A DNA stretch of 14,548 nucleotides from Thiohalobacter sp. (GCA_027030825.1 JALVEM010000090.1:1-14548), one strand, 5' to 3'; positions 1-7,807 are shown, numbered from the stretch's first letter. A program made the numbers and translations. The notes: generated by a model not told the origin, from the letters alone.

Positions 1-180
1 GTCCCGGGTCTCGCTCCGCTCGGCCGGGACGACGGAGATAAAGACTCGGCCGGGACGACGCAAAAGTGACAAACAATAAAAAATCCCCTCTGCGTGCTCT
101 GCGCCTCTGCGGCCTCTGCGTTACGTGACGGGGTTTCCCGGCAAAGCCCCTTCCGTGGATTCGGTGGATTCCTTGGCTAT
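1..180. repeat. Intergenic repeat patch downstream of speD
   Basis: No gene is seen here. Three repeat types are visible. CTCGGCCGGGACGACG occurs twice (19-34 and 45-60), and 1-30 forms an imperfect palindrome whose variable core (GAGCGGAGCGAGACCCGG on the minus strand) is also found in the palindromic element at 11049-11164. CTCTGCG occurs four times at 88-120 with starts 8-9 bases apart. 151-181 is, on the minus strand, a copy of the CCACGGAA-type repeat found again at 10720 and 10945. This last copy reaches the stop codon of speD. Confidence 0.7.
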
Positions 181-978
181 TCAATCCATGTTCCGCCCGT
201 AGAAGATCTCGAGCATCTCCCGCCGCAGCCGATCGCGAATCTCCACCTTCTCTTCCTCGGTCAGTTCATCGACCCCGGTGCCGAACAGGTAGTTGTCGAG
301 GTCGAAATCCTTGAGCAGCATCTTGGTATGGAAGATGTTTTCCTGGTAGATGTTCACGTCGATCATCTCGTAGCGCTGACGGGTGTCCTCGCTCATGAAA
401 TTCTGGATGGAATTGATGCGGTGGTCGATGAAGTGTTTCTCGCCGTTGACGTCGCGCGTGAAGCCCCGCACCCGGTAATCGACGGTGACGATATCGGATT
501 CGAAGCTGTGGATCAGGAAATTGAGCGCTTTCAGCGGAGAGATGCGCCCACAGGTGGACACGTCGATGTCGGCACGGAAGGTGCTGATGCCGTTGTCCGG
601 ATGGCTCTCGGGATAAGTGTGCACCGTGATGTGGCTCTTGTCGAGATGGGCGACCACGGCATCCGGCAGCGGCCCCGGCGCCTCGGCATCGACGAGGGCG
701 CTGCGCGGCAACACCGGCTCTTCCGAGATCAGCATGGTGACGCTCGCGCCTTGCGGGTCGTAGTCCTGATGAGCAATATTGAGGATGTTCGCGCCGATGA
801 TCTCGGCGACTTCCTCGAGGATGCGGGTCAGGCGGTCGGCGTTGTAGGCCTCGTCGATGTACTCGATGTATTCCCGCACATGCTGCGGCATCTTGGCATA
901 GCAGATGTCATAGATGTTGAAGCTGAGCGTCTTGGTCAGGTTGTTGAACCCGTGCAGCTTGAGTTTCTTCATCGGCAT
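181..978 (-). CDS. speD: S-adenosylmethionine decarboxylase proenzyme (class 1, E. coli type)
   Basis: SpeD decarboxylates S-adenosylmethionine to supply aminopropyl groups for spermidine synthesis; it is a cytoplasmic, pyruvoyl-dependent enzyme made as a self-cleaving proenzyme. The 265-residue product has the length of the E. coli enzyme and is collinear with it from KKLKLHGFNNLTK to the C-terminal YGRNM. The autocleavage site is visible as HLDKSH, so Ser115 should become the pyruvoyl group, and STCG supplies the conserved Cys143. The start at 978 is chosen because GGGAGG lies nine bases upstream; the Met two codons later (972) matches the E. coli N-terminus but is farther from that ribosome site. 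It lies 36 bases after the osmC-like gene on the same strand, probably co-transcribed. The grouping with an OsmC gene and a Crp/Vfr gene recalls the vfr region of Pseudomonas. The stop codon abuts a repeat. Confidence 0.96.
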   Translation of the reverse strand: MPMKKLKLHGFNNLTKTLSFNIYDICYAKMPQHVREYIEYIDEAYNADRLTRILEEVAEIIGANILNIAHQDYDPQGASVTMLISEEPVLPRSALVDAEAPGPLPDAVVAHLDKSHITVHTYPESHPDNGISTFRADIDVSTCGRISPLKALNFLIHSFESDIVTVDYRVRGFTRDVNGEKHFIDHRINSIQNFMSEDTRQRYEMIDVNIYQENIFHTKMLLKDFDLDNYLFGTGVDELTEEEKVEIRDRLRREMLEIFYGRNMD

Positions 979-1014
979 CGGTCATCGCCTCCCGCCGGCC
1001 GGGCACAGCCTCCT

Positions 1015-1449
1015 TCAGGCGCCGTCACCCGGTTCCGCCTCGCGGATCTCGAAGTCGTGGGTGATCTCGGCCGTCTTCCCGAGCATGATGGATGCGGAGC
1101 AGTATTTCTCGGCAGAGAGCTGAACGGCCCGGGCCACCTGCTTCTCGGAAAGCCCCCGGCCGGTGACGATGAAGTGGACATGGATGCGGGTGAACACCTT
1201 CGGTGGCTGCTCGGCGCGCTCGGCCTCCAGCTCCACCACGCAGTCGGTGACGGGCTGCCGACCGCGGCGCAGGATGAGCACCACGTCGAAGGCGGTGCAT
1301 CCGCCCATGCCCAGCAGCAGCATTTCCATGGGACGCACGCCCAGGTTGCGGCCGCCCGCATCCGGCGGACCGTCCATCACCACGGCGTGCCCGCTGCCCG
1401 CCTCCCCGAGGAACGTGGCCTGCTCGACCCACTTGACCCGCGCCTTCAT
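1015..1449 (-). CDS. OsmC/YhfA-family protein, probable thiol peroxidase-like
   Basis: The OsmC superfamily contains small dimeric cytoplasmic proteins that reduce organic hydroperoxides with two reactive cysteines; many members, including the YhfA-like branch that this resembles, have no proven substrate. The 144-residue product has the family's usual length. The two characteristic cysteines are present: Cys51 in GMGGCTAFDV, at the start of the central helix, and Cys117 in EKYCSAS. The RPMEMLLLGMGGC block is typical of the family. The start at 1449 has GGGAGG about six bases upstream on the minus strand. It is the first gene of a probable osmC-speD unit and is divergent from crp, with 109 bases between their starts. 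Family assignment is firm; the substrate is not known. Confidence 0.9.
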   Translation of the reverse strand: MKARVKWVEQATFLGEAGSGHAVVMDGPPDAGGRNLGVRPMEMLLLGMGGCTAFDVVLILRRGRQPVTDCVVELEAERAEQPPKVFTRIHVHFIVTGRGLSEKQVARAVQLSAEKYCSASIMLGKTAEITHDFEIREAEPGDGA

Positions 1450-1468
1450 CTCGGACCTCCCGGAAAAA

Positions 1469-1484
1469 CGCGAAGCGTATCACA
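1469..1484. promoter_or_regulatory. Possible CRP/Vfr binding site between osmC and crp
   Basis: CGCGA, six bases, then TCACA: eight of ten conserved positions of the TGTGA-N6-TCACA consensus. The right half is perfect and the left half is weak. Its centre (1476.5) is about 58 bases upstream of the transcription start implied by the TATAAA at 1523-1528, near but not at the usual class I position. Autoregulation is known for vfr and crp, which makes the site plausible, but this is inference. Confidence 0.3.
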
Positions 1485-1522
1485 GTTCGACAAGGTGCTG
1501 GAGGTACCCTACACTGTCGGAA

Positions 1523-1528
1523 TATAAA
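1523..1528 (+). promoter_or_regulatory. Putative -10 element of the crp promoter
   Basis: TATAAA matches five of six bases of the sigma-70 -10 consensus and stands out in GC-rich DNA. It would place the transcription start near 1535, with a leader of about 25 bases. No good -35 hexamer is present at 16-18 bases spacing, which suggests activator dependence. The element sits inside an inverted repeat (TGTCGG at 1515-1520, CCGACA at 1545-1550). Confidence 0.4.
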
Positions 1529-1558
1529 GGATTACGGCACGACGCCGACACAAGGCAC

Positions 1559-2206
1559 ATGATGGAAAGGACACCCAGACCACCCGGCTCGACCGGCAAT
1601 CCCTCGATCGACCGCTTCCTCGAGCACTGTCACCGCCGGCGCTACCCGGCCAAGAGCGTCATCATCTATGCCGGTGACGCCCCGGATGCGCTCTATTACA
1701 TCGTCTCGGGCTCGGTGAGCGTCCTGATCGAGGACGAGAACGGCCACGAGATCGTGCTCGCCTACCTCAACAAGGGCGACTTCTTCGGGGAGATGGGCCT
1801 GTTCGGGGAAGACACCACCCGCAGCGCCTGGGTGCGCACCCGCACCGAGTGCGAGCTGGCCGAGATCAGCTACGCCAAGTTCCGCCAGCTGGCCAAGGAG
1901 GATCCGGAGATCCTCTTCGCCCTGGCCACCCAGATGGCGGCCCGCCTGCGGACCACCAGCCGCAAGGTCTCCGATCTGGCCTTCCTGGACGTGACCGGCC
2001 GCGTGGCGCGCACCCTGCTCGACCTGTGCAAGCAGCCGGACGCCATGACCCACCCCGACGGCATGCAGATCCGCATCACCCGTCAGGAGATCGGGCGCAT
2101 CGTCGGCTGCTCGCGCGAGATGGTGGGCCGGGTGCTCAAGAACCTCGAGGAGCAGGGCCTGATCACGGCACGCGGCAAGACCATCGTCGTCTTCGGGACC
2201 CGCTGA
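1559..2206 (+). CDS. crp: cAMP-binding transcription regulator, Crp/Vfr family
   Basis: This is a global cAMP-responsive transcription factor of the Crp/Vfr type, 215 residues. The N-terminal cyclic-nucleotide domain (about residues 15-125) keeps the cAMP contacts of E. coli CRP at an offset of six: Glu78 in FFGEMGLF, Arg88-Ser89 in TRSAWVR, and Thr133-Ser134 at the dimer helix. The C-terminal winged helix carries RQEIGRIVGCSREMVGRVL, in which Arg186, Glu187 and Arg191 correspond to the DNA-reading residues of CRP, so it should recognise the same TGTGA/TCACA sites. The reading frame is open far upstream, but homology begins after 1559; two adjacent ATGs (1559 and 1562) follow a short AAGG, and the second has better spacing. 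Its divergent osmC-speD neighbours match the vfr locus of Pseudomonas. The last codons form half of a strong hairpin. Confidence 0.95.
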   Translation: MMERTPRPPGSTGNPSIDRFLEHCHRRRYPAKSVIIYAGDAPDALYYIVSGSVSVLIEDENGHEIVLAYLNKGDFFGEMGLFGEDTTRSAWVRTRTECELAEISYAKFRQLAKEDPEILFALATQMAARLRTTSRKVSDLAFLDVTGRVARTLLDLCKQPDAMTHPDGMQIRITRQEIGRIVGCSREMVGRVLKNLEEQGLITARGKTIVVFGTR

Positions 2207-2233
2207 GAGGGCCGCTCCCTCTCAGCGGGTCCC
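2195..2233. terminator. Perfect 17-bp hairpin, probable bidirectional terminator
   Basis: Left arm 2195-2211 (GGGACCCGCTGAGAGGG) and right arm 2217-2233 are perfect reverse complements around a five-base loop (CCGCT). The left arm includes the last codons and the stop codon of crp; the right arm ends five bases before the napC stop codon. Neither side has a strong run of T, so it is not a textbook intrinsic terminator, but its position between two convergent transcription units makes termination or 3'-end protection the most likely role. Confidence 0.75.
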
Positions 2234-2238
2234 ACCCT

Positions 2239-2898
2239 TCATTTCTCCTCTTCCCCGGCCTTCGGCGGCTTGCCGGCGAGCCCGGTCACGGCCGAAGGCT
2301 CCACATCCGCCATGGCGGGCAGTTCGTGGGCGATGCCCTTGTGGCAGTCGATGCAGGTCTTGCCCTGGGTCAGGCCCTCGGTGTGCTGCTTGACCGCGCG
2401 CCGCCCCTGATAAGTGAAATCCATGTACTCATAGTTGTGGCAGTTGCGGCATTCGCGTGAATCCGTCTTCTTCATCGTCTCCCACACGTGCTGGGCAAGC
2501 TCAAGGCGCTTGGCCTCGAACTTTTCGCGCGTGTCGATGCTCCCGAGCACCTTGTGCAGCAGCTCGTTGGAGGCCTGGATCTTGCGAATCACCTTGTGCA
2601 CCCAGTCCTTCGGTACATGGCAGTCGGGACAGGTCGCACGCACACCGGTACGGTTGGCGTAATGAATGGTGTTCCGGTACTCCTGATAGACGTTATCACG
2701 CATCTCGTGACACGAGATGCAGAACTGTTCCGTGTTGGTGGCTTCCATGGCGGTATTGAACCCGCCCCAGAAGATGATGCCGGCCACGAAACCCACGGCG
2801 AGAATACCGCCCAGGGTGTGTTTGGGGTCCGGGCGTTTCAGCGCCTGCCAGGCACGGCAGACCCAGCCGCCGGATGCACAACCGTTGTTTTCGCTCAT
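2239..2898 (-). CDS. napC: Tetraheme cytochrome c NapC/NirT family, quinol dehydrogenase of Nap
   Basis: NapC oxidises membrane quinol and passes electrons to the periplasmic NapAB nitrate reductase. The 219-residue product has one N-terminal membrane helix (about residues 28-47) and a periplasmic domain with exactly four CXXCH heme motifs: CISCH (60-64), CPDCH (90-94), CRNCH (150-154) and CIDCH (182-186), the NapC/NirT arrangement. The C-terminal 25 or so residues are low in complexity, Ala/Gly/Lys/Glu-rich. It is the last gene of the napFDAGHBC operon, 43 bases after napB. The related NrfH and TorC branches are less likely because of the operon context. Having both NapC and NapGH means two possible routes of electrons from quinol to NapAB. 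Confidence 0.95.
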   Translation of the reverse strand: MSENNGCASGGWVCRAWQALKRPDPKHTLGGILAVGFVAGIIFWGGFNTAMEATNTEQFCISCHEMRDNVYQEYRNTIHYANRTGVRATCPDCHVPKDWVHKVIRKIQASNELLHKVLGSIDTREKFEAKRLELAQHVWETMKKTDSRECRNCHNYEYMDFTYQGRRAVKQHTEGLTQGKTCIDCHKGIAHELPAMADVEPSAVTGLAGKPPKAGEEEK

Positions 2899-2941
2899 AC
2901 CTCTACCCCTTTACCCGACTCGGTTCGGGAAATACGGATGC

Positions 2942-3397
2942 TCATTCCCCACCCAGCGCCTCGACCGGCGTGAAGGTGTTCTCGACCAGCGGCTTGGCGT
3001 TGGCCTGGGGCACGTGGCATTGGGTGCAGAAATAGCGGCGTGGCGCCACATTGGCCAGCTCCTTGCCGTTACGGTCGATGAAATGCGTTCGACTGACCTT
3101 GGTCGCCCCGTATTTCTTGTAGTTCTTCCAGCTGTGGCAGCTCAGGCACTTGTTGAACTTGAGATCTACCTGATAACCGTCGATGCGATGCGGGATCAGG
3201 GGCGGTTGATCCACATAGGCCCGTTCGAAGGGCTCGCCGTCCTTCTGGTAGCGCTTGAGTTCCGGTATCTGGGCCGGGGCATCGATGTCGTGCATGCCCC
3301 GCAACGACGTGACCGGTGGCGCACCGGAGGCCGGCACGGCGATCATGGACGCCGCCAGCAGCGTGGCGAGACTCGTGACCAGCATTTTCACTCTCAT
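2942..3397 (-). CDS. napB: Periplasmic nitrate reductase, diheme cytochrome c subunit NapB
   Basis: NapB is the small electron-transfer subunit that feeds the catalytic subunit NapA in the periplasm. The 151-residue precursor starts with a Sec-type signal peptide (MRVKM, hydrophobic stretch to about residue 22, likely cleavage after ASG or nearby). Two heme sites are visible: CLSCH at 84-88 and CTQCH at 124-128. His70 in PLIPH and His105 in SRTHF lie where the distal axial ligands are expected. The RG-hexapeptide-like start of the mature chain and the PPLIPH motif are typical of NapB. Its ATG overlaps the napH stop by four bases, so the two are translationally coupled, and napC follows after 43 bases. 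Confidence 0.95.
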   Translation of the reverse strand: MRVKMLVTSLATLLAASMIAVPASGAPPVTSLRGMHDIDAPAQIPELKRYQKDGEPFERAYVDQPPLIPHRIDGYQVDLKFNKCLSCHSWKNYKKYGATKVSRTHFIDRNGKELANVAPRRYFCTQCHVPQANAKPLVENTFTPVEALGGE

Positions 3398-4350
3398 CTT
3401 CCTGCCTCCATGTTTGCATGCCGTGTGTTCACGGCAGTGGAACCCCTCTTGTCGTCGAAATCAGGTACCGCTCCCGTCTCGGAACAGGATGTCACCCGCG
3501 AGTCGAAGCGGCTGCGAAAATCGAACACCTGTCTGGAACAGACATCGATGCACCGACCGCAGTTGGTGCAGTCGGAATCCAGGATGAGCGGACCATGACC
3601 CCGCTCCGCTCCCTTGAGCGCGGGACGGATCACCTGTGGCTCCGGGCAGACGGCGAAGCAGTCCATGCAGTCGTTGCAGCAGTCTCGGGCATGGGCGGAG
3701 ACCCGGATCAGACTCCTGCTTCCCACCAGCGAGTAGAAGGCGCCCATGGGACAGAGGTGCCCGCACCAGAGATGACGGCTGACCAGCAGATCGAGCAGGA
3801 AGACCATGAGCACCACGGCCCAGGCCATGCCGACGCCGAAGAAGATCGCCCGATGGGTCATGGACACCGGATTGACCAGTTCCCAGGCCAGGGAGCCGGT
3901 CACGGCGGCCAGCAGCATCACCACGCCCAGCAGCCAGTAGCGAGTACGGCGCGAAATGCGCGCATTGGAGCGCAGGCCCAGCCGCAGACGCAGCCAGTGC
4001 GCGAGATCCGTGACCAGATTCACCGGACAGACCCAGGCGCAGTACACCCGTCCCCCGACCAGGGCATAGAAGACGAGTACGATCGCGGCCCCCAGCAGGG
4101 CCGTGGTCTCGGGCAGATGCCGGGTAAACAGCACCTGCAGGAGAACGAAGGGATCGGTCAGTGGCACCGTCTCCAGCAGCAGGCTGCTGGTCAGGTTGCC
4201 CTTGACGATCCAGATCCCGGCCCAGGGCCCCAGCAGAAACAGCCCGAGGATGCCGAACTGGCTGATGCGGCGCAGCACCAGCCATCTGTGGGCCCGCCAC
4301 CAGCCCAGCTCCCTGGCCGCCTCGGCACCTGGCATCTCTCCGGACTTCAT
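3394..4350 (-). CDS. napH: Membrane ferredoxin-type quinol dehydrogenase NapH
   Basis: NapH is the membrane half of the NapGH complex, which is thought to oxidise quinol (ubiquinol in E. coli) and pass electrons on to NapA via NapG and cytochromes c. The 318-residue product has four membrane helices (about 30-49, 83-100, 139-156 and 170-190). Two CX3CP motifs, VYCAWVCPV (104-108) and LWCGHLCPMG (196-200), mark the family. Two cytoplasmic 4Fe-4S clusters follow: CCNDCMDCFAVCP (224-235) and CTNCGRCIDVC (261-271). It is somewhat longer than the E. coli protein, mainly through an N-terminal lead and a C-terminal tail of about 45 residues after the last cluster. It overlaps napG upstream and napB downstream by four bases each. 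Confidence 0.95.
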   Translation of the reverse strand: MKSGEMPGAEAARELGWWRAHRWLVLRRISQFGILGLFLLGPWAGIWIVKGNLTSSLLLETVPLTDPFVLLQVLFTRHLPETTALLGAAIVLVFYALVGGRVYCAWVCPVNLVTDLAHWLRLRLGLRSNARISRRTRYWLLGVVMLLAAVTGSLAWELVNPVSMTHRAIFFGVGMAWAVVLMVFLLDLLVSRHLWCGHLCPMGAFYSLVGSRSLIRVSAHARDCCNDCMDCFAVCPEPQVIRPALKGAERGHGPLILDSDCTNCGRCIDVCSRQVFDFRSRFDSRVTSCSETGAVPDFDDKRGSTAVNTRHANMEAGR

Positions 4351-5246
4351 GGCATCGCACTCCGTCTGCGGCGCAGCGTCTCCAGCGGATCCTCACCGAA
4401 AGGCGTGCTCTCCTGCCCGGACTCGCCGGCACCGTCCGGACGACTGCCCTGGGTCGCCTCCTGTTTCCGACGCACGACCCCCGTGCGGTAGTCGTACTCG
4501 ACCCCTTCGGGCAGGTTGAAACTGCGCGACCGTTCCTCTTCCGTGAGCCCCTTGACCCGGTTCTTCCAGCCGAGCCGGTAATGGCGCCCGAGCATGCCCC
4601 TGGCCAGATCCAGCGGAATCACCTTGATGGCGGCCTCCTCGAGGATGCAGGCGTGTTCGCACTTCCCGCACCCCGTGCAGGCATCCGAGTGGACCACAGG
4701 GATGAAGAGCGCATGAGTGCCGGAGCGCGGGTTGTGCTGCATCTCGATGGTGATGGCACGACCGCGCACGGGGCATACATTGAAGCACACCTCACAGCGC
4801 AGGCCCTGGAAGGCGATGCAGGACTCCTGATCCACGATCACCGCCAGGCCCATCCGGGCCTGGTCGATGTCGGTGAGCGAGTGATCCAGCGCCCCGGTCG
4901 GACAGGCCTTCACGCAGGGAATGTCCTCGCACATCTCGCAGGGCACCTCGCGCGCCCTGAACCAGGGCGTGCCCGTGGCCACAGGCTCGCCCGGCTTCGC
5001 CAGTCGCAGCGTGTCGTAGGGGCAGTCGCGCACGCACAGCCCGCAACGGATGCAGGCCCCGAGAAATTCGGGCTCGGCCAGCGCACCCGGCGGCCGGATG
5101 GCCTGCGCCGGGAGCGCCGAGGCGACCTGGCGGTCGTAGAGCGCGAGCCCCAGACCGGCAGCCGCCACGGCCCCGACCGTGCGCGCGGTGTCCACCAGGA
5201 ACCGCCGCCGGTCGACCCGTTCCGGCCTGTCACTGCGTGCCGCCAT
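4347..5246 (-). CDS. napG: Periplasmic ferredoxin-type protein NapG
   Basis: NapG is the periplasmic iron-sulfur partner of NapH. The 299-residue precursor starts with a twin-arginine signal (DRRRFLVD at 12-19, then an Ala/Gly-rich hydrophobic stretch), as expected for export with clusters already inserted. Four 4Fe-4S motifs are visible in order: CIRCGLCVRDC (65-75), CEMCEDIPCVKAC (103-115), a CIAFQGLRCEVCFNVC set (143-158) and CTGCGKCEHAC (190-200). The tail of about 60 residues after GWKNRVKGLTEEE is charged and longer than the NapG core requires. The ATG at 5246 lies 17 bases after the napA stop and has only a weak ribosome site, so translation probably depends on that of napA. It overlaps napH by four bases. 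Confidence 0.95.
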   Translation of the reverse strand: MAARSDRPERVDRRRFLVDTARTVGAVAAAGLGLALYDRQVASALPAQAIRPPGALAEPEFLGACIRCGLCVRDCPYDTLRLAKPGEPVATGTPWFRAREVPCEMCEDIPCVKACPTGALDHSLTDIDQARMGLAVIVDQESCIAFQGLRCEVCFNVCPVRGRAITIEMQHNPRSGTHALFIPVVHSDACTGCGKCEHACILEEAAIKVIPLDLARGMLGRHYRLGWKNRVKGLTEEERSRSFNLPEGVEYDYRTGVVRRKQEATQGSRPDGAGESGQESTPFGEDPLETLRRRRSAMP

Positions 5247-5263
5247 GCCCCGTCACTCCAGCC

Positions 5264-7807
5264 TCAGGCCCGCACCACCTTGACCGCGCACTTCTTGTAG
5301 TCCGTCTCCTTGGAGAGCGGATCGGTGGCGTCCAGGGTACACTTGTTGATCAGGCGTCCGGCATCGAACCAGGGCACGAAGATGAGACCCCTCGGCGGCC
5401 GGTTGCGCCCGCGGGTCTCGACACGCGCCGTGATCTCGCCGCGCCGGCTGATGACCTTCGCCGGCATGCCTCGACGCAGGCCGCGCTCCCTGGCATCGTC
5501 CGGATTCATGAAGATGACGGCATCGGGGAAGGCCCGGTAGAGCTCCGGGACCCGCCGGGTCATGGAGCCGGAATGCCAGTGTTCGAGGATGCGGCCGGTG
5601 CACAGCCAGAGATCGTATTCCTTGTCCGGGCTCTCGGCCGGCGGCTCGTAGGGCGCCGAAATGATGTTGGCGCGCCCGTCCTTGCGGCCATAGAAACGAA
5701 CGCCCTCGCCCTTGGGCACATAGGGATCATAGCCTTCCCGGTAACGCCACAGGGTCTCCTTGCCGTCGATCACCGGCCAGCGCAGGCCACGCACCCGGTG
5801 ATAGACGTCGAAGGGCGCCAGCTCGTGGCCCTTCTTCGGGCCTTCGAACTGGAAGCGGCGGTATTCCTCGAACAGTCCCTTCTGTACGTAGAAGCCGAAG
5901 TGCTCGGACTCGTCGTTGTCGTAGACGTTGCCCTCCTCGTCCTTCACCGTGCCGTGCTCGTAGGGGAACTTGTCCACCTGGCCGTTGCGGAACAGGATCT
6001 CGAACAGGGTCTTGCCCCGGTACTCCGGCTTCTTGGCGATCAGTTCCTCGGGCCAGACCTCCTCGACCTTGAAGCGCTTGGAGAATTCCATGATCTGCCA
6101 CAGGTCGGACTTCGCCTCGCCCGGCGCCTTGACCTGCTGGCGCCAGAACTGGGTGCGCCGCTCGGCATTGCCGTAGGCGCCTTCCTTCTCGGTCCACATG
6201 GCCGTGGGCAGGATGAGGTCGGCCGCCATGGCGGTGACCGTCGGATAGGGATCCGAGACCACGATGAAGTTCTCGGGGTTGCGGTAGCCGGGCCAGGTCT
6301 CCTCGTTGAGGTTGGCGGCGGCCTGCATGTTGTTGTTGCACATGACCCAGTAGGCATTGAGCTTGCCGTCCTTGAGCATGCGGTTCTGCAACACGGCGTG
6401 ATAGCCCACCTTGCCGGGGATGGTGCCCTCGGGCAGCTTCCAGATCTTCTCGGCCAGATCGCGGTGGGATTTCTTCTTCACCACATAGTCGGCCGGCAGG
6501 CGGTGGGCGAAGGTGCCGACCTCGCGTGCGGTGCCGCAGGCCGAAGGCTGGCCGGTCAGCGAGAAGGGGCTGTTGCCCGGCTCGGAGATCTTGCCCATGA
6601 GCAGATGCACATTGTAGAGCAGGCCGTTGACCCAGACGCCGCGGGTATGCTGGTTGAAGCCCATGGTCCACAGGGACATGACCTTCCTGTCCGGGTCGGC
6701 ATAGACCTTGGCCAGCCGTTCAAGCTTGTCCTTCGGCACGCCCGAGAGCTCGGAGACGTATTCCAGCGTGTAGGGCTCCACCGACTTGGCGTATTCCTCG
6801 AAGCTGATCTTGTGGAACTTGCCCACGCCGGGATTCTTCGCCTTCTTCTCCAGCGGGTGCTCGGGGCGCAGCCCGTAACCGATGTCGGTGGTGGCCTGAT
6901 TGAAGTTGACGTGCTTCTTGATGAACTCCTCGTTGTAGGCCTTGTTCTGGATGATGTAGTTGGCGATGTAGTTGAGGATCGCCAGATCCGTCTGGGGCAC
7001 GAAGACGATGGGGTTGTCCGCCAGCTCGAAGCAGCGGTTCTCGTAGGTCGAGAGCACGTGCACCTCGCAGCCGGGCTTGGTGAGCCGGGTGTCGGTCAGG
7101 CGCGACCAGAGAATGGGATGCATCTCGGCCATGTTCGAGCCCCAGAGCACGAAGACATCGGCGTTCTCGAGATCGTCATAGCACCCCATGGGCTCGTCGG
7201 AACCGAAACCGCGGATGAAGGCGCCCACGGCCGAGGCCATGCAGTGGCGGGCGTTGGGGTCGATGTTGTTGGAGCGGAAACCGGCCTTGTAGAGCTTGGA
7301 GGCGGCATAGCCTTCCCATACCGTCCATTGCCCGGAACCGAACATGCCGACGCGCGAGGTGAGCTGCTCGACCGGCTTGCCCTTGTTCTCCTCCATGCTG
7401 CGACGGATGGCGGCCTTCCACTTCTCGGCCATGATGTCGAAGGCCTCGTCCCAGGAGACGGGCTCGAAATCGCCTTCCTTGTCGAACTTGCCGTTGCGCT
7501 TGCGCAGCAGCGGCGTGGTGAGGCGATCCTTGCCGTACATGATCTTGGAGAGGAAATAGCCCTTGATGCAGTTCAGTCCCTTGTTGACCGGCGCATCGGG
7601 ATCACCCTGGGTGGCCACCACGCGCCCGTTGCGCGTGCCCACCAGCACGCTGCAGCCCGTGCCGCAGAAACGGCAGGGGGCCTTGTCCCAGCGGATGCTG
7701 GCATCCCGCGCCGCCAGCGCCTTGCCCGCGGGAAGGGTGATGCCGGCGGCGGCCGCGGCGGCCGCGGCGGCGTTGGCCTTGACGAACTCACGCCTCGTCA
7801 GCTTCAT
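5264..7807 (-). CDS. napA: Periplasmic nitrate reductase catalytic subunit NapA
   Basis: NapA reduces nitrate to nitrite in the periplasm using a bis-MGD molybdenum cofactor and one 4Fe-4S cluster. The 847-residue precursor is close to the family length. It begins with a twin-arginine signal (TRREFVK at 4-10), followed by nine alanines in a row and a cleavage region near KALAA. The cluster ligands are Cys45, Cys48, Cys52 and Cys80 (CRFCGTGC and NCIKG), with the conserved Lys82 for electron transfer to the cofactor. Cys189 in ARHCMASAVG is the expected molybdenum ligand; this cysteine separates Nap from the Asp-liganded NarG. The start overlaps the napD stop by four bases (ATGA). A very long open frame on the opposite strand is a by-product of GC-rich codon use. 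Confidence 0.97.
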   Translation of the reverse strand: MKLTRREFVKANAAAAAAAAAGITLPAGKALAARDASIRWDKAPCRFCGTGCSVLVGTRNGRVVATQGDPDAPVNKGLNCIKGYFLSKIMYGKDRLTTPLLRKRNGKFDKEGDFEPVSWDEAFDIMAEKWKAAIRRSMEENKGKPVEQLTSRVGMFGSGQWTVWEGYAASKLYKAGFRSNNIDPNARHCMASAVGAFIRGFGSDEPMGCYDDLENADVFVLWGSNMAEMHPILWSRLTDTRLTKPGCEVHVLSTYENRCFELADNPIVFVPQTDLAILNYIANYIIQNKAYNEEFIKKHVNFNQATTDIGYGLRPEHPLEKKAKNPGVGKFHKISFEEYAKSVEPYTLEYVSELSGVPKDKLERLAKVYADPDRKVMSLWTMGFNQHTRGVWVNGLLYNVHLLMGKISEPGNSPFSLTGQPSACGTAREVGTFAHRLPADYVVKKKSHRDLAEKIWKLPEGTIPGKVGYHAVLQNRMLKDGKLNAYWVMCNNNMQAAANLNEETWPGYRNPENFIVVSDPYPTVTAMAADLILPTAMWTEKEGAYGNAERRTQFWRQQVKAPGEAKSDLWQIMEFSKRFKVEEVWPEELIAKKPEYRGKTLFEILFRNGQVDKFPYEHGTVKDEEGNVYDNDESEHFGFYVQKGLFEEYRRFQFEGPKKGHELAPFDVYHRVRGLRWPVIDGKETLWRYREGYDPYVPKGEGVRFYGRKDGRANIISAPYEPPAESPDKEYDLWLCTGRILEHWHSGSMTRRVPELYRAFPDAVIFMNPDDARERGLRRGMPAKVISRRGEITARVETRGRNRPPRGLIFVPWFDAGRLINKCTLDATDPLSKETDYKKCAVKVVRA
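7745..7771 (-). repeat. 9-bp tandem repeat coding nine alanines in the NapA signal peptide
   Basis: Read on the minus strand, GCCGCCGCG is repeated three times, the last unit ending GCC. It encodes residues 13-21, in the hydrophobic part of the Tat signal. Slippage would change the length of that stretch in steps of three residues without shifting the frame. Confidence 0.75.

Noticed and set aside
94..1527. A 477-codon plus-strand open frame across speD and the osmC-like gene
   Set aside because: Antisense to two well-supported genes; the Val/Asp/His-rich product is the usual shadow of GC-rich coding DNA.
1163..1558. An N-terminal extension of crp
   Set aside because: The frame is open upstream, but the extension is antisense to osmC, crosses the crp promoter and has no homology to Crp.
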